A stretch of DNA of 42,812 nt from positions 1 to 42,812 of the forward strand of contig JAEPML010000031.1 in assembly GCA_017643925.1 (NCBI GenBank), in the 5' to 3' direction. The stretch is from Roseibium sp. GTDB taxonomy: Bacteria; Pseudomonadota; Alphaproteobacteria; Rhizobiales; Stappiaceae. The notes beneath the pieces were generated by a model, which searched no databases, was not told where the DNA came from, and saw only the letters and a list, made by a program, of their open reading frames with translations. Position 1 is the stretch's first letter. Every line of letters starts with the position of its first letter. The position numbers were made by a program, and so were the translations under genes. Of the stretch, positions 34,308 to 42,812 are shown one piece after another.

Positions 34308-35804
34308 ATGCAGAACATAGAGCAATTGTCCCTAGAGCCTGCAACCGACCTGTTCACGCAGCTCGAAAACCCGCATCTCCTGCGCAGGTTTGGCTATGTG
34401 AATGGTCAGTGGGTGAATTCACCGGACGGTGTTTCCATTGCAGTGTCGGATCCAGCCGACAACAGTCTGCTTGGCGAAGTTTCACGACTGTCCGCGGCAC
34501 AATCATCCGATGCAGTTGATGATGCTGACCAGGCCTTTCGCGAGTGGTCCGCCAAATTGCCGCAAGAACGCTCGATTCTTCTGCAAAGATGGTACGCCCT
34601 TCTTCTGGACAACAAGGAAGATCTCGCCCGGATCATGACCCGTGAACAGGGGAAACCACTTTCCGAGGCACGCGGTGAAATCGACTATGCAGCCTCCTTC
34701 ATCGAGTTTTATGCCGAAGAGGCCAAAAGACCGAATATCGAAAGCATCACGTCGCATCTGCCAGATGCCGAGATGGAGGTTTGGAGGGAGCCAATGGGTG
34801 TCGCAGCCTTGATCACCCCCTGGAACTTTCCCTCTGCGATGATCACGCGCAAGGCTGCCGCAGCGCTCGCAGCTGGCTGTACAGTTTTGGTCCATCCGTC
34901 GCAAGAGACACCCTATTCCGCGCTTGCGCTGGCCGAACTTGCAGACCAGGCCGGCTTTCCGGCAGGTGTCTTCAACGTCCTTCCTGGCAACGCACCTGAA
35001 ATCGTGGCGCCGTGGATGGATGACCCGCGGGTTCGGATCGTTTCCTTTACCGGTTCAACGGATATTGGCCGTCTTATGTACCGGCAGGGCGCCGACACCA
35101 TCAAACGGCTTATCCTTGAACTGGGAGGGCACGCACCCTTCATTGTGTTTGCCGATGCCGATCTCGACCACGCGATAGAGCAGGCAATCGCGGCAAAATT
35201 CGCAACAACTGGCCAGGATTGCTTGGGAGCCAACAGGATATTCGTCGAAAGACCTGTCTATGACCGGTTTTGCGAAGGCTTCGCACGGCGCACTGCCGCC
35301 CTGACTGTCGGCCCAGGCTTGGAAGATCCGGACATCGGTCCCTTGATGCATGAAAGGGCTGTAGCCAAACAGGAGGCACAGGTCGCGGACGCGCTTAAGC
35401 ACGGAGCTAGGCTTCTGACAGGAGGGAAGCGTCATTCCGCCGGCAAACTCTTCTACGAACCTACCATTTTGGCCGATGTGCCTGCAGATGCGGCCATATT
35501 CAGTGAGGAAACATTCGGTCCAGTAGCGGCCATTGCTCCTTTCGACAGCGAAGCGGAAGTCATCGAGCGAGCCAATGACACCGAATACGGTCTGATCGCC
35601 TACGTGCATACGCAAGACCCCAGGCGTATCTACCGCGCAAGCCGCGCCCTGCAGTTCGGAATGGTCGCTGTGAACAGGACCAAGGTGACCGGATATCCAA
35701 TCCCCTTTGGCGGGATCAAGCAGTCAGGTCTTGGCCGTGAGGGTGCCCGCTACGGTCTTGAGGCTTTCACAGAAATCAAATTCGTCTGCCGGGACTGGCG
35801 CTAG
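34308..35804 (+). CDS. Aldehyde dehydrogenase of the ectoine pathway (aspartate/succinate semialdehyde)
   Basis: The 498-residue NAD(P)-dependent aldehyde dehydrogenase has Asn of MGVAALITPWNFPSAM, the glutamate of ILELGGHAPFIVFADAD, and catalytic Cys in TTGQDCLGANRIFVE. The distal Glu lies in FSEETFGPVAAIAPF. By sequence it is closest to succinate-semialdehyde dehydrogenases (ssd), but in the ectoine route the corresponding enzyme DoeC oxidises aspartate-semialdehyde, made by DoeD from diaminobutyrate, to aspartate. Context therefore favours the DoeC role. AAGGA precedes the ATG by nine bases. The gene ends in TAG, 30 bases before doeD. Confidence 0.88.
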   Translation: MQNIEQLSLEPATDLFTQLENPHLLRRFGYVNGQWVNSPDGVSIAVSDPADNSLLGEVSRLSAAQSSDAVDDADQAFREWSAKLPQERSILLQRWYALLLDNKEDLARIMTREQGKPLSEARGEIDYAASFIEFYAEEAKRPNIESITSHLPDAEMEVWREPMGVAALITPWNFPSAMITRKAAAALAAGCTVLVHPSQETPYSALALAELADQAGFPAGVFNVLPGNAPEIVAPWMDDPRVRIVSFTGSTDIGRLMYRQGADTIKRLILELGGHAPFIVFADADLDHAIEQAIAAKFATTGQDCLGANRIFVERPVYDRFCEGFARRTAALTVGPGLEDPDIGPLMHERAVAKQEAQVADALKHGARLLTGGKRHSAGKLFYEPTILADVPADAAIFSEETFGPVAAIAPFDSEAEVIERANDTEYGLIAYVHTQDPRRIYRASRALQFGMVAVNRTKVTGYPIPFGGIKQSGLGREGARYGLEAFTEIKFVCRDWR

Positions 35805-35834
35805 GCCACCGAGCGAGTACCGAAGGAAAAAAAC

Positions 35835-37202
35835 ATGCTCAGAAACGACCGTCTCGATGCCTGGGACAGAGAAAACTTCTTCCATCCCTCGACACACCTG
35901 GCACAACACGCCCGTGGCGAGACCCCTTCCCGGATCGTGACCGGGGGCAACGGGGTCTATATCGAGGACAGGGATGGAACCAGGCTGCTCGATGCGTTTG
36001 CCGGCCTTTATTGCGTCAATGTCGGGTATGGACGGACCGAGATTGCAGAAGCGATTGCCGAACAGGCAAAGGAACTGGCCTACTATCACGCCTATGTCGG
36101 TCACGGCACTGAAGCGTCCATCTCATTGGCAAAAATGGTTCTTGACCGTGCACCAGATCACATGTCGAAGGTCTATTTTGGTCTTGGTGGTTCCGATGCC
36201 AACGAAACCAACATCAAGCTGGTCTGGTATTACAACAATATCCTGGGACGACCGGAGAAGAAGAAGATTATTTCCCGCTGGCGCGGGTATCATGGGTCCG
36301 GCCTGATGACCGGTTCACTGACCGGTCTTGAGCTCTTTCACAAGAAATTCGATCTTCCGCTCGACAATGTCCTGCATACGGTTGCCCCCGACTATTTCCG
36401 ACGGGACGACCTCTCCATGTCTGAAGCCGACTTCGTGGCGTATTGCGCAAACGAACTGGAGGCACTGATCGACCGGGAAGGTGCAGATACGATTGCCGCA
36501 TTTATCGGTGAACCTGCCCTTGGAACAGGTGGAATCGTACCTCCGCCGAGTGGCTATTGGGACGCCATCCAGCGCGTTCTCGACAAGCATGACATCTTGT
36601 TGATTGCGGACGAGGTCGTGTCCGGTTTCGGACGCCTCGGCAGCATGTTCGGGTCCGACCACTATGGCCTGAAACCGGATTTCATCACGATTGCCAAGGG
36701 CCTGACGTCCGCCTACGCCCCCCTCTCCGGTTCGATCGTTTCCGAACGCGTCTGGAAGGTGCTTGAAGACGGTACAGACGAATACGGACCAATTGGTCAT
36801 GGCTGGACCTATTCAGCCCACCCGATCGGGGCCGCCGCCGGTGTCGCCAACCTGAACCTTATCGACGCTCTCGGTCTCGTCGACAATGCAGGAATGACGG
36901 GCGCCTACTTCAAAAAGGCATTGACCCAGGAACTGTCCGGACATGCTCATGTTGGCGATATCCGGGGTGAAGGTCTCTTGTGTGCTATCGAATTCGTGAA
37001 TGACGCGGACACGCGAACCTTTTTTGATCCTTCGCGGAAGATTGGGGCTCAGGTTGCCGCTGCGCTTTTGAAGGAAGGCGTGATTGGCCGGGCAATGCCT
37101 CAGGGCGATATCCTGGGCTTTGCCCCTCCCCTGTGCATTTCCGAAAACGAGATCGACAAGGTCGTCGACGCGACGGTAAAGGCGGTTCGTTCCGTGCTGT
37201 GA
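35835..37202 (+). CDS. doeD: Diaminobutyrate (class III) aminotransferase
   Basis: The 455-residue PLP aminotransferase has class III features: YFGLGGSDANETNIKLVWYY at the cofactor phosphate cup, SRWRGYHGSG, the Asp of ILLIADEVVSGFGRLG, and the Schiff-base Lys in FITIAKGLTSAYAPLSG. DoeD (Atf) transaminates L-2,4-diaminobutyrate to aspartate-semialdehyde for the preceding dehydrogenase. An AAGGA ribosome-binding site precedes the ATG. A strong terminator follows 20 bases after the stop, which marks the end of the plus-strand ectoine operon. Transport genes (UehABC or EhuABCD types) that usually accompany this set are not in the window. Confidence 0.92.
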   Translation: MLRNDRLDAWDRENFFHPSTHLAQHARGETPSRIVTGGNGVYIEDRDGTRLLDAFAGLYCVNVGYGRTEIAEAIAEQAKELAYYHAYVGHGTEASISLAKMVLDRAPDHMSKVYFGLGGSDANETNIKLVWYYNNILGRPEKKKIISRWRGYHGSGLMTGSLTGLELFHKKFDLPLDNVLHTVAPDYFRRDDLSMSEADFVAYCANELEALIDREGADTIAAFIGEPALGTGGIVPPPSGYWDAIQRVLDKHDILLIADEVVSGFGRLGSMFGSDHYGLKPDFITIAKGLTSAYAPLSGSIVSERVWKVLEDGTDEYGPIGHGWTYSAHPIGAAAGVANLNLIDALGLVDNAGMTGAYFKKALTQELSGHAHVGDIRGEGLLCAIEFVNDADTRTFFDPSRKIGAQVAAALLKEGVIGRAMPQGDILGFAPPLCISENEIDKVVDATVKAVRSVL

Positions 37203-37221
37203 AACCAGACCCACGATTTCT

Positions 37222-37256
37222 GCAACGCGGCCAGCAAGGGTCGCGTTGCTTTTCTT
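37222..37256 (+). terminator. Rho-independent terminator after the ectoine operon
   Basis: GCAACGCGGCC (37222-37232) pairs with GGTCGCGTTGC (37239-37249), eleven pairs with one G-T wobble, around a six-base loop, followed by TTTTCTT. It separates doeD from the convergent secretion gene. Confidence 0.85.
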
Positions 37257-37280
37257 CCGGACAAAGGAAGTTTCGTGGCC

Positions 37281-39497
37281 CTAACTGGCCTTCGCCGTCT
37301 GGCCCATCAGCACCGGAATGACCTTGTCGGGCTCGCCCATCATCGCGATCTGGCCAGACCTGAAGACGACCACGCGATCGGCCAGTTTCATGTGGCTCGG
37401 TCGCTGCGTATTGATGATGATTGTCGACTTGCCCTGAAGCGAACGCACCATTTCCTTGAATTTCTCGTCGCCTTCAAAATCAAGATGCGTGCCCGGATTG
37501 TCGAACAGGTAAAGCGGAACTGTTTTGACAAACGCTCTGGCGAGCACAATGCGCTGGCGCATGTTTTCCGGGATCTGCTTGAGAATCTCGCCGTTCAGGC
37601 GGGTTTCAAGACCCTCGAAATTGTCCTCAAGGTAGGACAAGAGCCCCAGTTGGTCGCAGACCTCGTAAAGACGCTCGTCGGCAGCACCAGGATCAGCCAG
37701 CAGCAGGTTCTGTTTGACTGTCCCGTAAAAGAAATCAAGATCATCGGGCGCATATCCGATGGAGGATCGCCACTCTGCAGTGTCGAGCTGACGAACATCC
37801 AGCCCGTCAAAGAGAATTGACCCGACCTGCGGTTGGAACAGGCCGATCATGGCCTGGAACAGTGCCGTTTTTCCCGACCCGCTTGGTCCGGTGATCGCAA
37901 GGAGCTCGCCCTGTTTGACTGTCAGATCGACCCCCTTGAGCGCAGCTTCCGTGGCGCCCGGATAGCGAAGCACAAGTGAAGAGATCTTCAGATCGCCCTG
38001 GATATCGCGGGTGATTTTCGGCAGATGGCCGGGTTCCCGCTCGAGGGGGACCTTCATCAGGTTGTTGATCTGGTCGATAACCGTCCGGCTCTGCGCCAAT
38101 TGCGTGATGCTCAGGAATGCCTGGTTCATGGGATTGAGAACACGCCAGCACATTGCCATGGTCGCAATCAGCGCACCCATGCTCATTTCCCCGATCATCA
38201 CCTGGAGCGCACCGATGCCCAGCACCAGAACACCGCAGACGGTCATGAGTGTTTGCGACACGATTTGAAGAACATGTGTGATGTTGCGCGCATGCACGTT
38301 CAGCTTATTAAATGTCGCGGACATGGTCGAAAATCGGTTCAACCAAGTCTCTTCGACTGACAGGTTGCGAAGTGCCCGCTGGTTCCGGAGCGTTTCAATC
38401 ATGAAACTGTTGAGTTTGGACTTCTGTTCGCCAACAGCCGCTACCTCGCGCTGAACCTTGGGCAGAACATAGACGGCCATGAGCGCATAGATCGCCAGGA
38501 GTGCGAGCGGCGGATAGGCAACCGGCCCCCCGATCAGGAAAATCGCGGTTATGAATATTAACGTGAACGGAATATCGACGATGGCATTCAAAAGGGAGCT
38601 TTGAAAGATATCCCGAACGCTGTCGAAGTATCTCAGGCGCATCACCTGCGTGCCGATCGGGGCCTCGGACAACATCGAATAAGGCAGATGAATAATGCGT
38701 TCAAATGTCTTGTTACCGACAATGGCGTCGATCCGACCACCGAGATAGGACTGGGCCCAGTTCTTTGTTCGCCGCAGCGCTATCTCGCACAAAACAATGA
38801 TGGCGATGCCGACCGCCATCGTGAGAAGAACGTTGGTCGATTTGGCGCCCATAGCCTTGTCGTAAATGGCCATGATGAAAAGCGGTGGCCCGAGAGCCAG
38901 CAGATTGAGAATGAACCCCAGTCCCAGGATCGCGACAATGCTGCCACGAAACCTCTTGGAAACAGCTGAAAACCAGCTTCTGTTGCCTTCTACCTGGCTT
39001 TGTTCCTGGTCTTCTTCATAGGCAAGGTAGAGTTCGTCCTTGCCGATATCCTTGTCTCGAAGTGCGATTGCGGCACTCTCGCGGCCCGAATACGCACGCA
39101 ATCCCCCATCTTCGGCCCTTGAGACGATGACCTGAACGTCGTCGTTGGTGACACGCAGGCAGGGCAATTGCGCTGGTGTCAGTTCTCCAGCCTTGCTCGC
39201 GTATTTCTCGGTCTTCACGTTCAAACGTGTCAGGACTGCTCGGAGATCCTGAAAGGTCTCAAGCCTGTCGAAATGCGGCATGGCCTCGAACAACAACCGG
39301 TCATTGCCTTGCCAGCGCATTTCCTTCAACAGCGGCACGAGGCACTTTTCGGCTGTCGGCGCGTCGGAGCCGGTCAGGTTTACGACCTTTTCCGAAGAGT
39401 CTGCTGCGTCCAACTCGACAGACAGGTCTTGCCACTGTTTGTGGACCGGGTTTTCGCTGCCGCTCAGGCCCTCGAGATTGAAAAGGGTTCTGGTCAT
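37281..39497 (-). CDS. Type I secretion ABC subunit with degenerate ATPase domain
   Basis: The 738-residue protein has a soluble N-terminus (1-170) resembling the inactive C39-like domain of secretion ABC transporters (LTPAQLPCLRVTNDDVQVIV; no catalytic Cys-His pair evident). A six-helix exporter domain (about 185-470) and a nucleotide-binding domain follow. Walker A is intact (GPSGSGKT, 537-544). However, the Q-loop has Asp585 instead of Gln (GYAPDD), the signature reads IPENM at 642-646 instead of LSGGQ, Walker B reads FDNPG with Asn667 in place of the catalytic Glu, and the H-loop has Gln698 (NTQRPS). ATP may bind but hydrolysis at this site is unlikely. Its ATG overlaps the stop of the second ABC gene, so the two products probably form a heterodimer for the divergent giant adhesin. 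No HlyD-type adaptor or TolC gene is in view. Confidence 0.87.
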   Translation of the reverse strand: MTRTLFNLEGLSGSENPVHKQWQDLSVELDAADSSEKVVNLTGSDAPTAEKCLVPLLKEMRWQGNDRLLFEAMPHFDRLETFQDLRAVLTRLNVKTEKYASKAGELTPAQLPCLRVTNDDVQVIVSRAEDGGLRAYSGRESAAIALRDKDIGKDELYLAYEEDQEQSQVEGNRSWFSAVSKRFRGSIVAILGLGFILNLLALGPPLFIMAIYDKAMGAKSTNVLLTMAVGIAIIVLCEIALRRTKNWAQSYLGGRIDAIVGNKTFERIIHLPYSMLSEAPIGTQVMRLRYFDSVRDIFQSSLLNAIVDIPFTLIFITAIFLIGGPVAYPPLALLAIYALMAVYVLPKVQREVAAVGEQKSKLNSFMIETLRNQRALRNLSVEETWLNRFSTMSATFNKLNVHARNITHVLQIVSQTLMTVCGVLVLGIGALQVMIGEMSMGALIATMAMCWRVLNPMNQAFLSITQLAQSRTVIDQINNLMKVPLEREPGHLPKITRDIQGDLKISSLVLRYPGATEAALKGVDLTVKQGELLAITGPSGSGKTALFQAMIGLFQPQVGSILFDGLDVRQLDTAEWRSSIGYAPDDLDFFYGTVKQNLLLADPGAADERLYEVCDQLGLLSYLEDNFEGLETRLNGEILKQIPENMRQRIVLARAFVKTVPLYLFDNPGTHLDFEGDEKFKEMVRSLQGKSTIIINTQRPSHMKLADRVVVFRSGQIAMMGEPDKVIPVLMGQTAKAS

Positions 39498-41221
39498 GCC
39501 CGCGCCTTTTCTGTTCCGGCGGCCTTGGGCGCATCTTCGTAAGGTCGGATGTTCCTGTCGCGGAGTTCATATTGCCGGTCGGCAATTGCCAACATAGACG
39601 GGCGGTGGCTCACAATGATGACTGTCAGGTACCCTTTCAGCCTTACCAGGGCGTCCATCAGACCTTTCTCTGCCTGCTGGTCGAGCTGGGCATTTGCTTC
39701 ATCAAGCACGAGAATGCTGGGCTCGCTCGCGAGTGCACGCGCAATACAAATTCTTTGAAGCGTCGAGGTTGGAACCTTGCCGCCGAGATCCGACCCGAGC
39801 TGCGTTTCATATCCCTTTGGCAGGAGATGAATTTCCTTCTCTAACCCGATCAGCTTCGCAGCCATGCGGGCATGGGAGATATCGGAAACCGCACCGAACA
39901 TGGTGATGTTTTCAAGGATCGTTCCGGTGAAGATGGCCGATTGGCTATCGACGTAAGCCACTGACTTGCGCAGGGCCTGCTCGTGAATGCCATCATACTC
40001 ATGACCGCCAATCAGCACCCTGCCGGACGTCGGCTTCGCTTCTCCCGTCAGGAGCTTCATCAGAGTGGACTTGCCGCTCCCGTCCGCTCCGCGAATACCG
40101 ACAAAGACACCGTGATCAATTCTCAGATCGACATGGGAAAAGACAGTGCGCGCGCCCTCACCCACATCGACGGACACGTCATTCAATGTGATCGACCCGT
40201 CGGTTTTGAGCTCAAACTGTTCCAGCGAAGCCACCGCCGGCAGCTCAAACAGCTCCTCGACCTGAGCATAATCATGTTTCAGGCGTTGCATGTCCGTGAG
40301 CTGATTGATCGCCCGCAGGAATGGCTGAACGAATTGCCCGGACAGCAAGGTACTCGCCGCAACTCCACCTATACTGAAGGTGCCATGTATCACCATGAGT
40401 GCTCCGAAAAGCACCACGAAGACGGTTGTCAGCGTTCCGAACAGGGAGGACGCATCGCGCGCTTCGCCGGAAAGGCGCATATATCGTGCACTGAGTTTTG
40501 CGGTCGCCTTTTGCAGCCGCTCGAAGCGCCGCATAATCAACGCTTCCATTGCCTGCGACTTCACGGTCTTGGCACCAGCAAGGACTTCCAGAATGAAATC
40601 GGATTTCCGGTCATCCTGGTCGGCTCGATCAACGACGACCTGCTGAAGCGCCTTGTTCCGCCGTAGCGCGAACAACATGAACATGCCCAGCAAGGTCACC
40701 GGTACGAGCGCAAGAGGACCTGCGATGAAAATAAGGACAGCCAGAAATATTCCGCCTGCCGGCAGGTCGATTGCCAACAGCCGCCCCTGGTCCCCGTAGT
40801 GATCTGAAATGGACTGAAGGGACCGCAGCTGATGAACCTGGACGGATATGGGTGTCTTGGCGAGTTGGGTCGGTTCTGCATCCAGAACGCGGCGGAACAG
40901 TTCGGTATGTGCCTGATGGTTAAACCCGGCCCCGAGCTTACCGACAACTGCTGCCCTCGCAATTTTGATGACCCCGTCGGCAATGAGTACAACCACGACG
41001 CCAAGCATCAGCACCAGAAGCGTGTCTGTAGAATTGTTTGGCAAGACGCGATCATAGACTTGCAAAATCGCAAGCGGCATTGCCAGACCGAGAACATTTG
41101 CAAAGATTGAAGCAACAACAACGTCACGGGAAAGACCCGGCGAGGAAATCCAGCGTCCGGACGGAGAATGCTTGACCCTAATACGGGGCAAAAAGAATGA
41201 AGAAAAAACCGATTTCAACAT
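39494..41221 (-). CDS. Type I secretion ABC subunit with active-type ATPase residues
   Basis: The 575-residue protein starts close to the membrane domain, with no N-terminal C39-like region, and has six helices (about 30-310) and a nucleotide-binding domain. Walker A is GADGSGKST, the Q-loop Gln is present (VAYVDSQSAIF), Walker B has Asp507-Glu508 (LVLDEANAQLD), and the H-loop has His539 (VSHRPS). Only the signature is unusual, VPTST at 483-487. It therefore complements the defective partner encoded immediately downstream (ATGA overlap). The frame opens at TTG 41254, but ATG 41221 is preferred; neither has a good ribosome-binding site. It is divergent from the adhesin gene across about 190 bases of AT-rich DNA that probably carries both promoters. 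Confidence 0.87.
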   Translation of the reverse strand: MLKSVFSSFFLPRIRVKHSPSGRWISSPGLSRDVVVASIFANVLGLAMPLAILQVYDRVLPNNSTDTLLVLMLGVVVVLIADGVIKIARAAVVGKLGAGFNHQAHTELFRRVLDAEPTQLAKTPISVQVHQLRSLQSISDHYGDQGRLLAIDLPAGGIFLAVLIFIAGPLALVPVTLLGMFMLFALRRNKALQQVVVDRADQDDRKSDFILEVLAGAKTVKSQAMEALIMRRFERLQKATAKLSARYMRLSGEARDASSLFGTLTTVFVVLFGALMVIHGTFSIGGVAASTLLSGQFVQPFLRAINQLTDMQRLKHDYAQVEELFELPAVASLEQFELKTDGSITLNDVSVDVGEGARTVFSHVDLRIDHGVFVGIRGADGSGKSTLMKLLTGEAKPTSGRVLIGGHEYDGIHEQALRKSVAYVDSQSAIFTGTILENITMFGAVSDISHARMAAKLIGLEKEIHLLPKGYETQLGSDLGGKVPTSTLQRICIARALASEPSILVLDEANAQLDQQAEKGLMDALVRLKGYLTVIIVSHRPSMLAIADRQYELRDRNIRPYEDAPKAAGTEKARA

Positions 41222-41408
41222 TTGTAAACCAGAGTCGTGTGCGCGCTGGTTCAAATTGCGCGTTTCGGGTTTAAAAATCGTTTACCCTGTCATCTAAATT
41301 CAGAAATAAATTCGAACTAAGCTTCGGTATTTTCGCGCGCTTTTCCGCTTTGTTAAGACCGCTCGAGGTCAATTGCAGTATCGGAAATTGTGCGGACCTG
41401 TTACCGAC

Positions 41409-42812
41409 ATGGCGAACGACACTGAAAATCGCGAAAACACCTCTTCACCCGACGGTGGCGACACAACGGAAACCAGAACCACTCTGAATTCCGACAGCTA
41501 TGTGCATTCGGGATTGCTGGATAACAGCGACCAGAAGCTCGACAAGGCGCATGATTACCACCTCGACCAGGACATGGGCGAGTCCATGGAGCAGGTCAAC
41601 GCCAATCTGCACCTTGGCAGCGACAAGTCGGCCCCTCTGCAAAACCAAGACAACCCCGATGCACCGTCAGGCAGGGTCGCGGTTGATCAGGATGCTTCTG
41701 AATCAGAAGGCACGGAAACGACTGACACTTCCGATGAAATTTCCGTCGCCGTAAATAGCATCGAACAGAACGGGCATGAGACGGTCTCCGAAACCGGATC
41801 GAACGATTCAGCCTCTTCCGACATGTCAGCCAGCTTGTTGGGCGCGACCTCTCCTTCTGCAGACTTCAAGGTCGTCAACACAGAATCATCCGAAAATGCG
41901 GGTACCGGTTCCAACGGCGCCGAAGTTCAGACGTCACAAACTCAGGCCGACGACGAAGGAACGCAAAGCGAAGCAGTAGCATCAGACCTTTCGCCCGTGG
42001 TCGATATCGACGCCTCAACCGACGGCGTCGACGAGAATGCTGAAATAGGTGCTTCAACGGGCATTCAGGCATCGGCCGACGTTACCGAAGGCGCAGATGT
42101 CACCTATAGCCTTGTCGATGATGCAGGTGGGCTGTTCTCCATCGACCCGGAAACGGGCGTTGTTTCCGTTGCGGGTGAACTGGACGCTGAAACAGCCGGT
42201 TCCCATGAAATAACGGTGCTTGCCACCGCTTCGGATGGTGCAACTCAGACCGAAACCTTCACGATCGCAATTCGCGATGTCAACGAGTTTGATGTCTCTG
42301 ATATCCAGGAAACCGGAGAAACCGTTACCGGGATTTCCGAAGATGCCGCTGGTGGAAGCGCCACCGGTATATCTGTCTTTGCGGACGATCAGGACGTTTC
42401 CGATTCGGTTTCCTATTCGATTGACGACCCAAGGTTCGTCATTGACGAAAATGGTGTTGTGTCGATTGCGGAAGATGCCGTTTTCGATGCTGAAACCGAA
42501 GGAACCGTGTCCTTTACGGTGACCGCGACTTCCACAGATGGCTCCGAAAGCACCCAGGTATTCGACCTGAACGTGACGGACGTTGATGAAGCTGATGTCT
42601 CCGCTGTTACCGACACGGACGGGTCGGCCAACACTATTGCCGAGAATGCCGGTGAAGGTGCGTCCACGGGCGTAACTGTCTCCGCAACTGACAGCGACAT
42701 CACCGACAGTGTCACCTACACGGTTGATGACGCCCGCTTCGAAGTCGCTGCCGATGGCACGGTTACTGTCGCTTCCGGTGCTTCCTTCGATGCAGAGACC
42801 GAAGGCTCTGTC
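41409..42812 (+). CDS. Giant cadherin-repeat adhesin, N-terminal part
   Basis: An ATG at 41409 opens a frame that stays open to the window edge (468 residues so far). Residues 1-190 are acidic and rich in Ser, Thr, Asn and Gln, without a signal peptide, as expected for a type I secretion substrate whose signal is C-terminal. Cadherin-like repeats then follow. The motif DAET recurs at codons beginning 42183, 42486 and 42789, exactly 303 bases apart, so the unit is 101 residues, each with a GVVS/GTVTV strand and a VDE/VNE-type calcium-binding linker. The protein is probably a surface or biofilm adhesin exported by the divergent ABC pair. The total length, and any RTX or retention domain, lie outside. 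Confidence 0.85.
   Translation, partial: MANDTENRENTSSPDGGDTTETRTTLNSDSYVHSGLLDNSDQKLDKAHDYHLDQDMGESMEQVNANLHLGSDKSAPLQNQDNPDAPSGRVAVDQDASESEGTETTDTSDEISVAVNSIEQNGHETVSETGSNDSASSDMSASLLGATSPSADFKVVNTESSENAGTGSNGAEVQTSQTQADDEGTQSEAVASDLSPVVDIDASTDGVDENAEIGASTGIQASADVTEGADVTYSLVDDAGGLFSIDPETGVVSVAGELDAETAGSHEITVLATASDGATQTETFTIAIRDVNEFDVSDIQETGETVTGISEDAAGGSATGISVFADDQDVSDSVSYSIDDPRFVIDENGVVSIAEDAVFDAETEGTVSFTVTATSTDGSESTQVFDLNVTDVDEADVSAVTDTDGSANTIAENAGEGASTGVTVSATDSDITDSVTYTVDDARFEVAADGTVTVASGASFDAETEGSV

Overview
This window looks like a chromosomal stretch of a marine-type alphaproteobacterium. GC is fairly high, ATGA-type gene overlaps are common, and gene content includes an rsmB-like gene beside guaB, a COG2908 hydrolase with a GT4 glycosyltransferase, a MoxR/Bat operon and the ectoine catabolic cluster. 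Hyphomicrobiales of the Stappiaceae (Roseibium/Labrenzia) type is my best guess. That is recollection, not a search result. No phage, IS element, integrase or CRISPR array is visible.

Layout. 1-4604 (minus strand): housekeeping genes for an RsmB/NOP-type rRNA methyltransferase (partial), IMP dehydrogenase, the 23S rRNA 2'-O-methyltransferase RlmE and a Ppx/GppA phosphatase with a long basic disordered N-terminus. 4887-4960: tRNA-Gln(CTG). 5044-9804: a cyclic-nucleotide-binding/CPBP-protease fusion, a radical SAM protein with an in-frame TAG at codon 15, and a glycosyltransferase/metallophosphoesterase pair. 10218-13235: a LysR regulator followed by phnW and phnX for 2-aminoethylphosphonate breakdown. 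13380-18541: an envelope and osmotic-stress group (78-aa helical protein, cardiolipin synthase-type enzyme, MscS channel, holin-like and DUF883-like membrane proteins, AI-2E family permease). 18722-28447: a sulfatase interrupted by an in-frame TAA, a PafA-like phosphatase, then a translationally coupled MoxR-DUF58-DUF4381-VWA-VWA/TPR-BatD operon. 28444-37202: ectoine/5-hydroxyectoine catabolism, with doeA-doeB-gntR on the minus strand and eutB-eutC-doeX-aldehyde dehydrogenase-doeD on the plus strand. 37281-42812: two coupled type I secretion ABC subunits and, divergent from them, the start of a giant cadherin-repeat protein that runs off the window.

How the genes work together. The ectoine genes open ectoine to N-acetyl-diaminobutyrate (DoeA), deacetylate it (DoeB), transaminate it (DoeD) and oxidise the aldehyde towards aspartate (DoeC-like dehydrogenase). 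EutB and EutC feed hydroxyectoine in. Two matching TTGT-N2-ACAA sites, 84 bp apart centre to centre, lie between the divergent arms and are candidate operators for the co-encoded GntR regulator. The AEP genes give pyruvate-dependent transamination and then C-P cleavage to acetaldehyde and phosphate. The MoxR/Bat module probably acts on envelope proteins, and the sulfatase and phosphatase encoded just upstream are candidate clients. The secretion pair probably exports the divergent adhesin.

Most worth checking: (i) two genes with strong ribosome-binding sites carry premature stops (TAG, TAA), both apparently at tyrosine positions, while TAG and TAA also end intact neighbouring genes; (ii) the secretion ABC pair is asymmetric, with one ATPase domain lacking the Q-loop Gln, Walker-B Glu and H-loop His, and both lacking LSGGQ; (iii) the cNMP-sensor/intramembrane-protease fusion.
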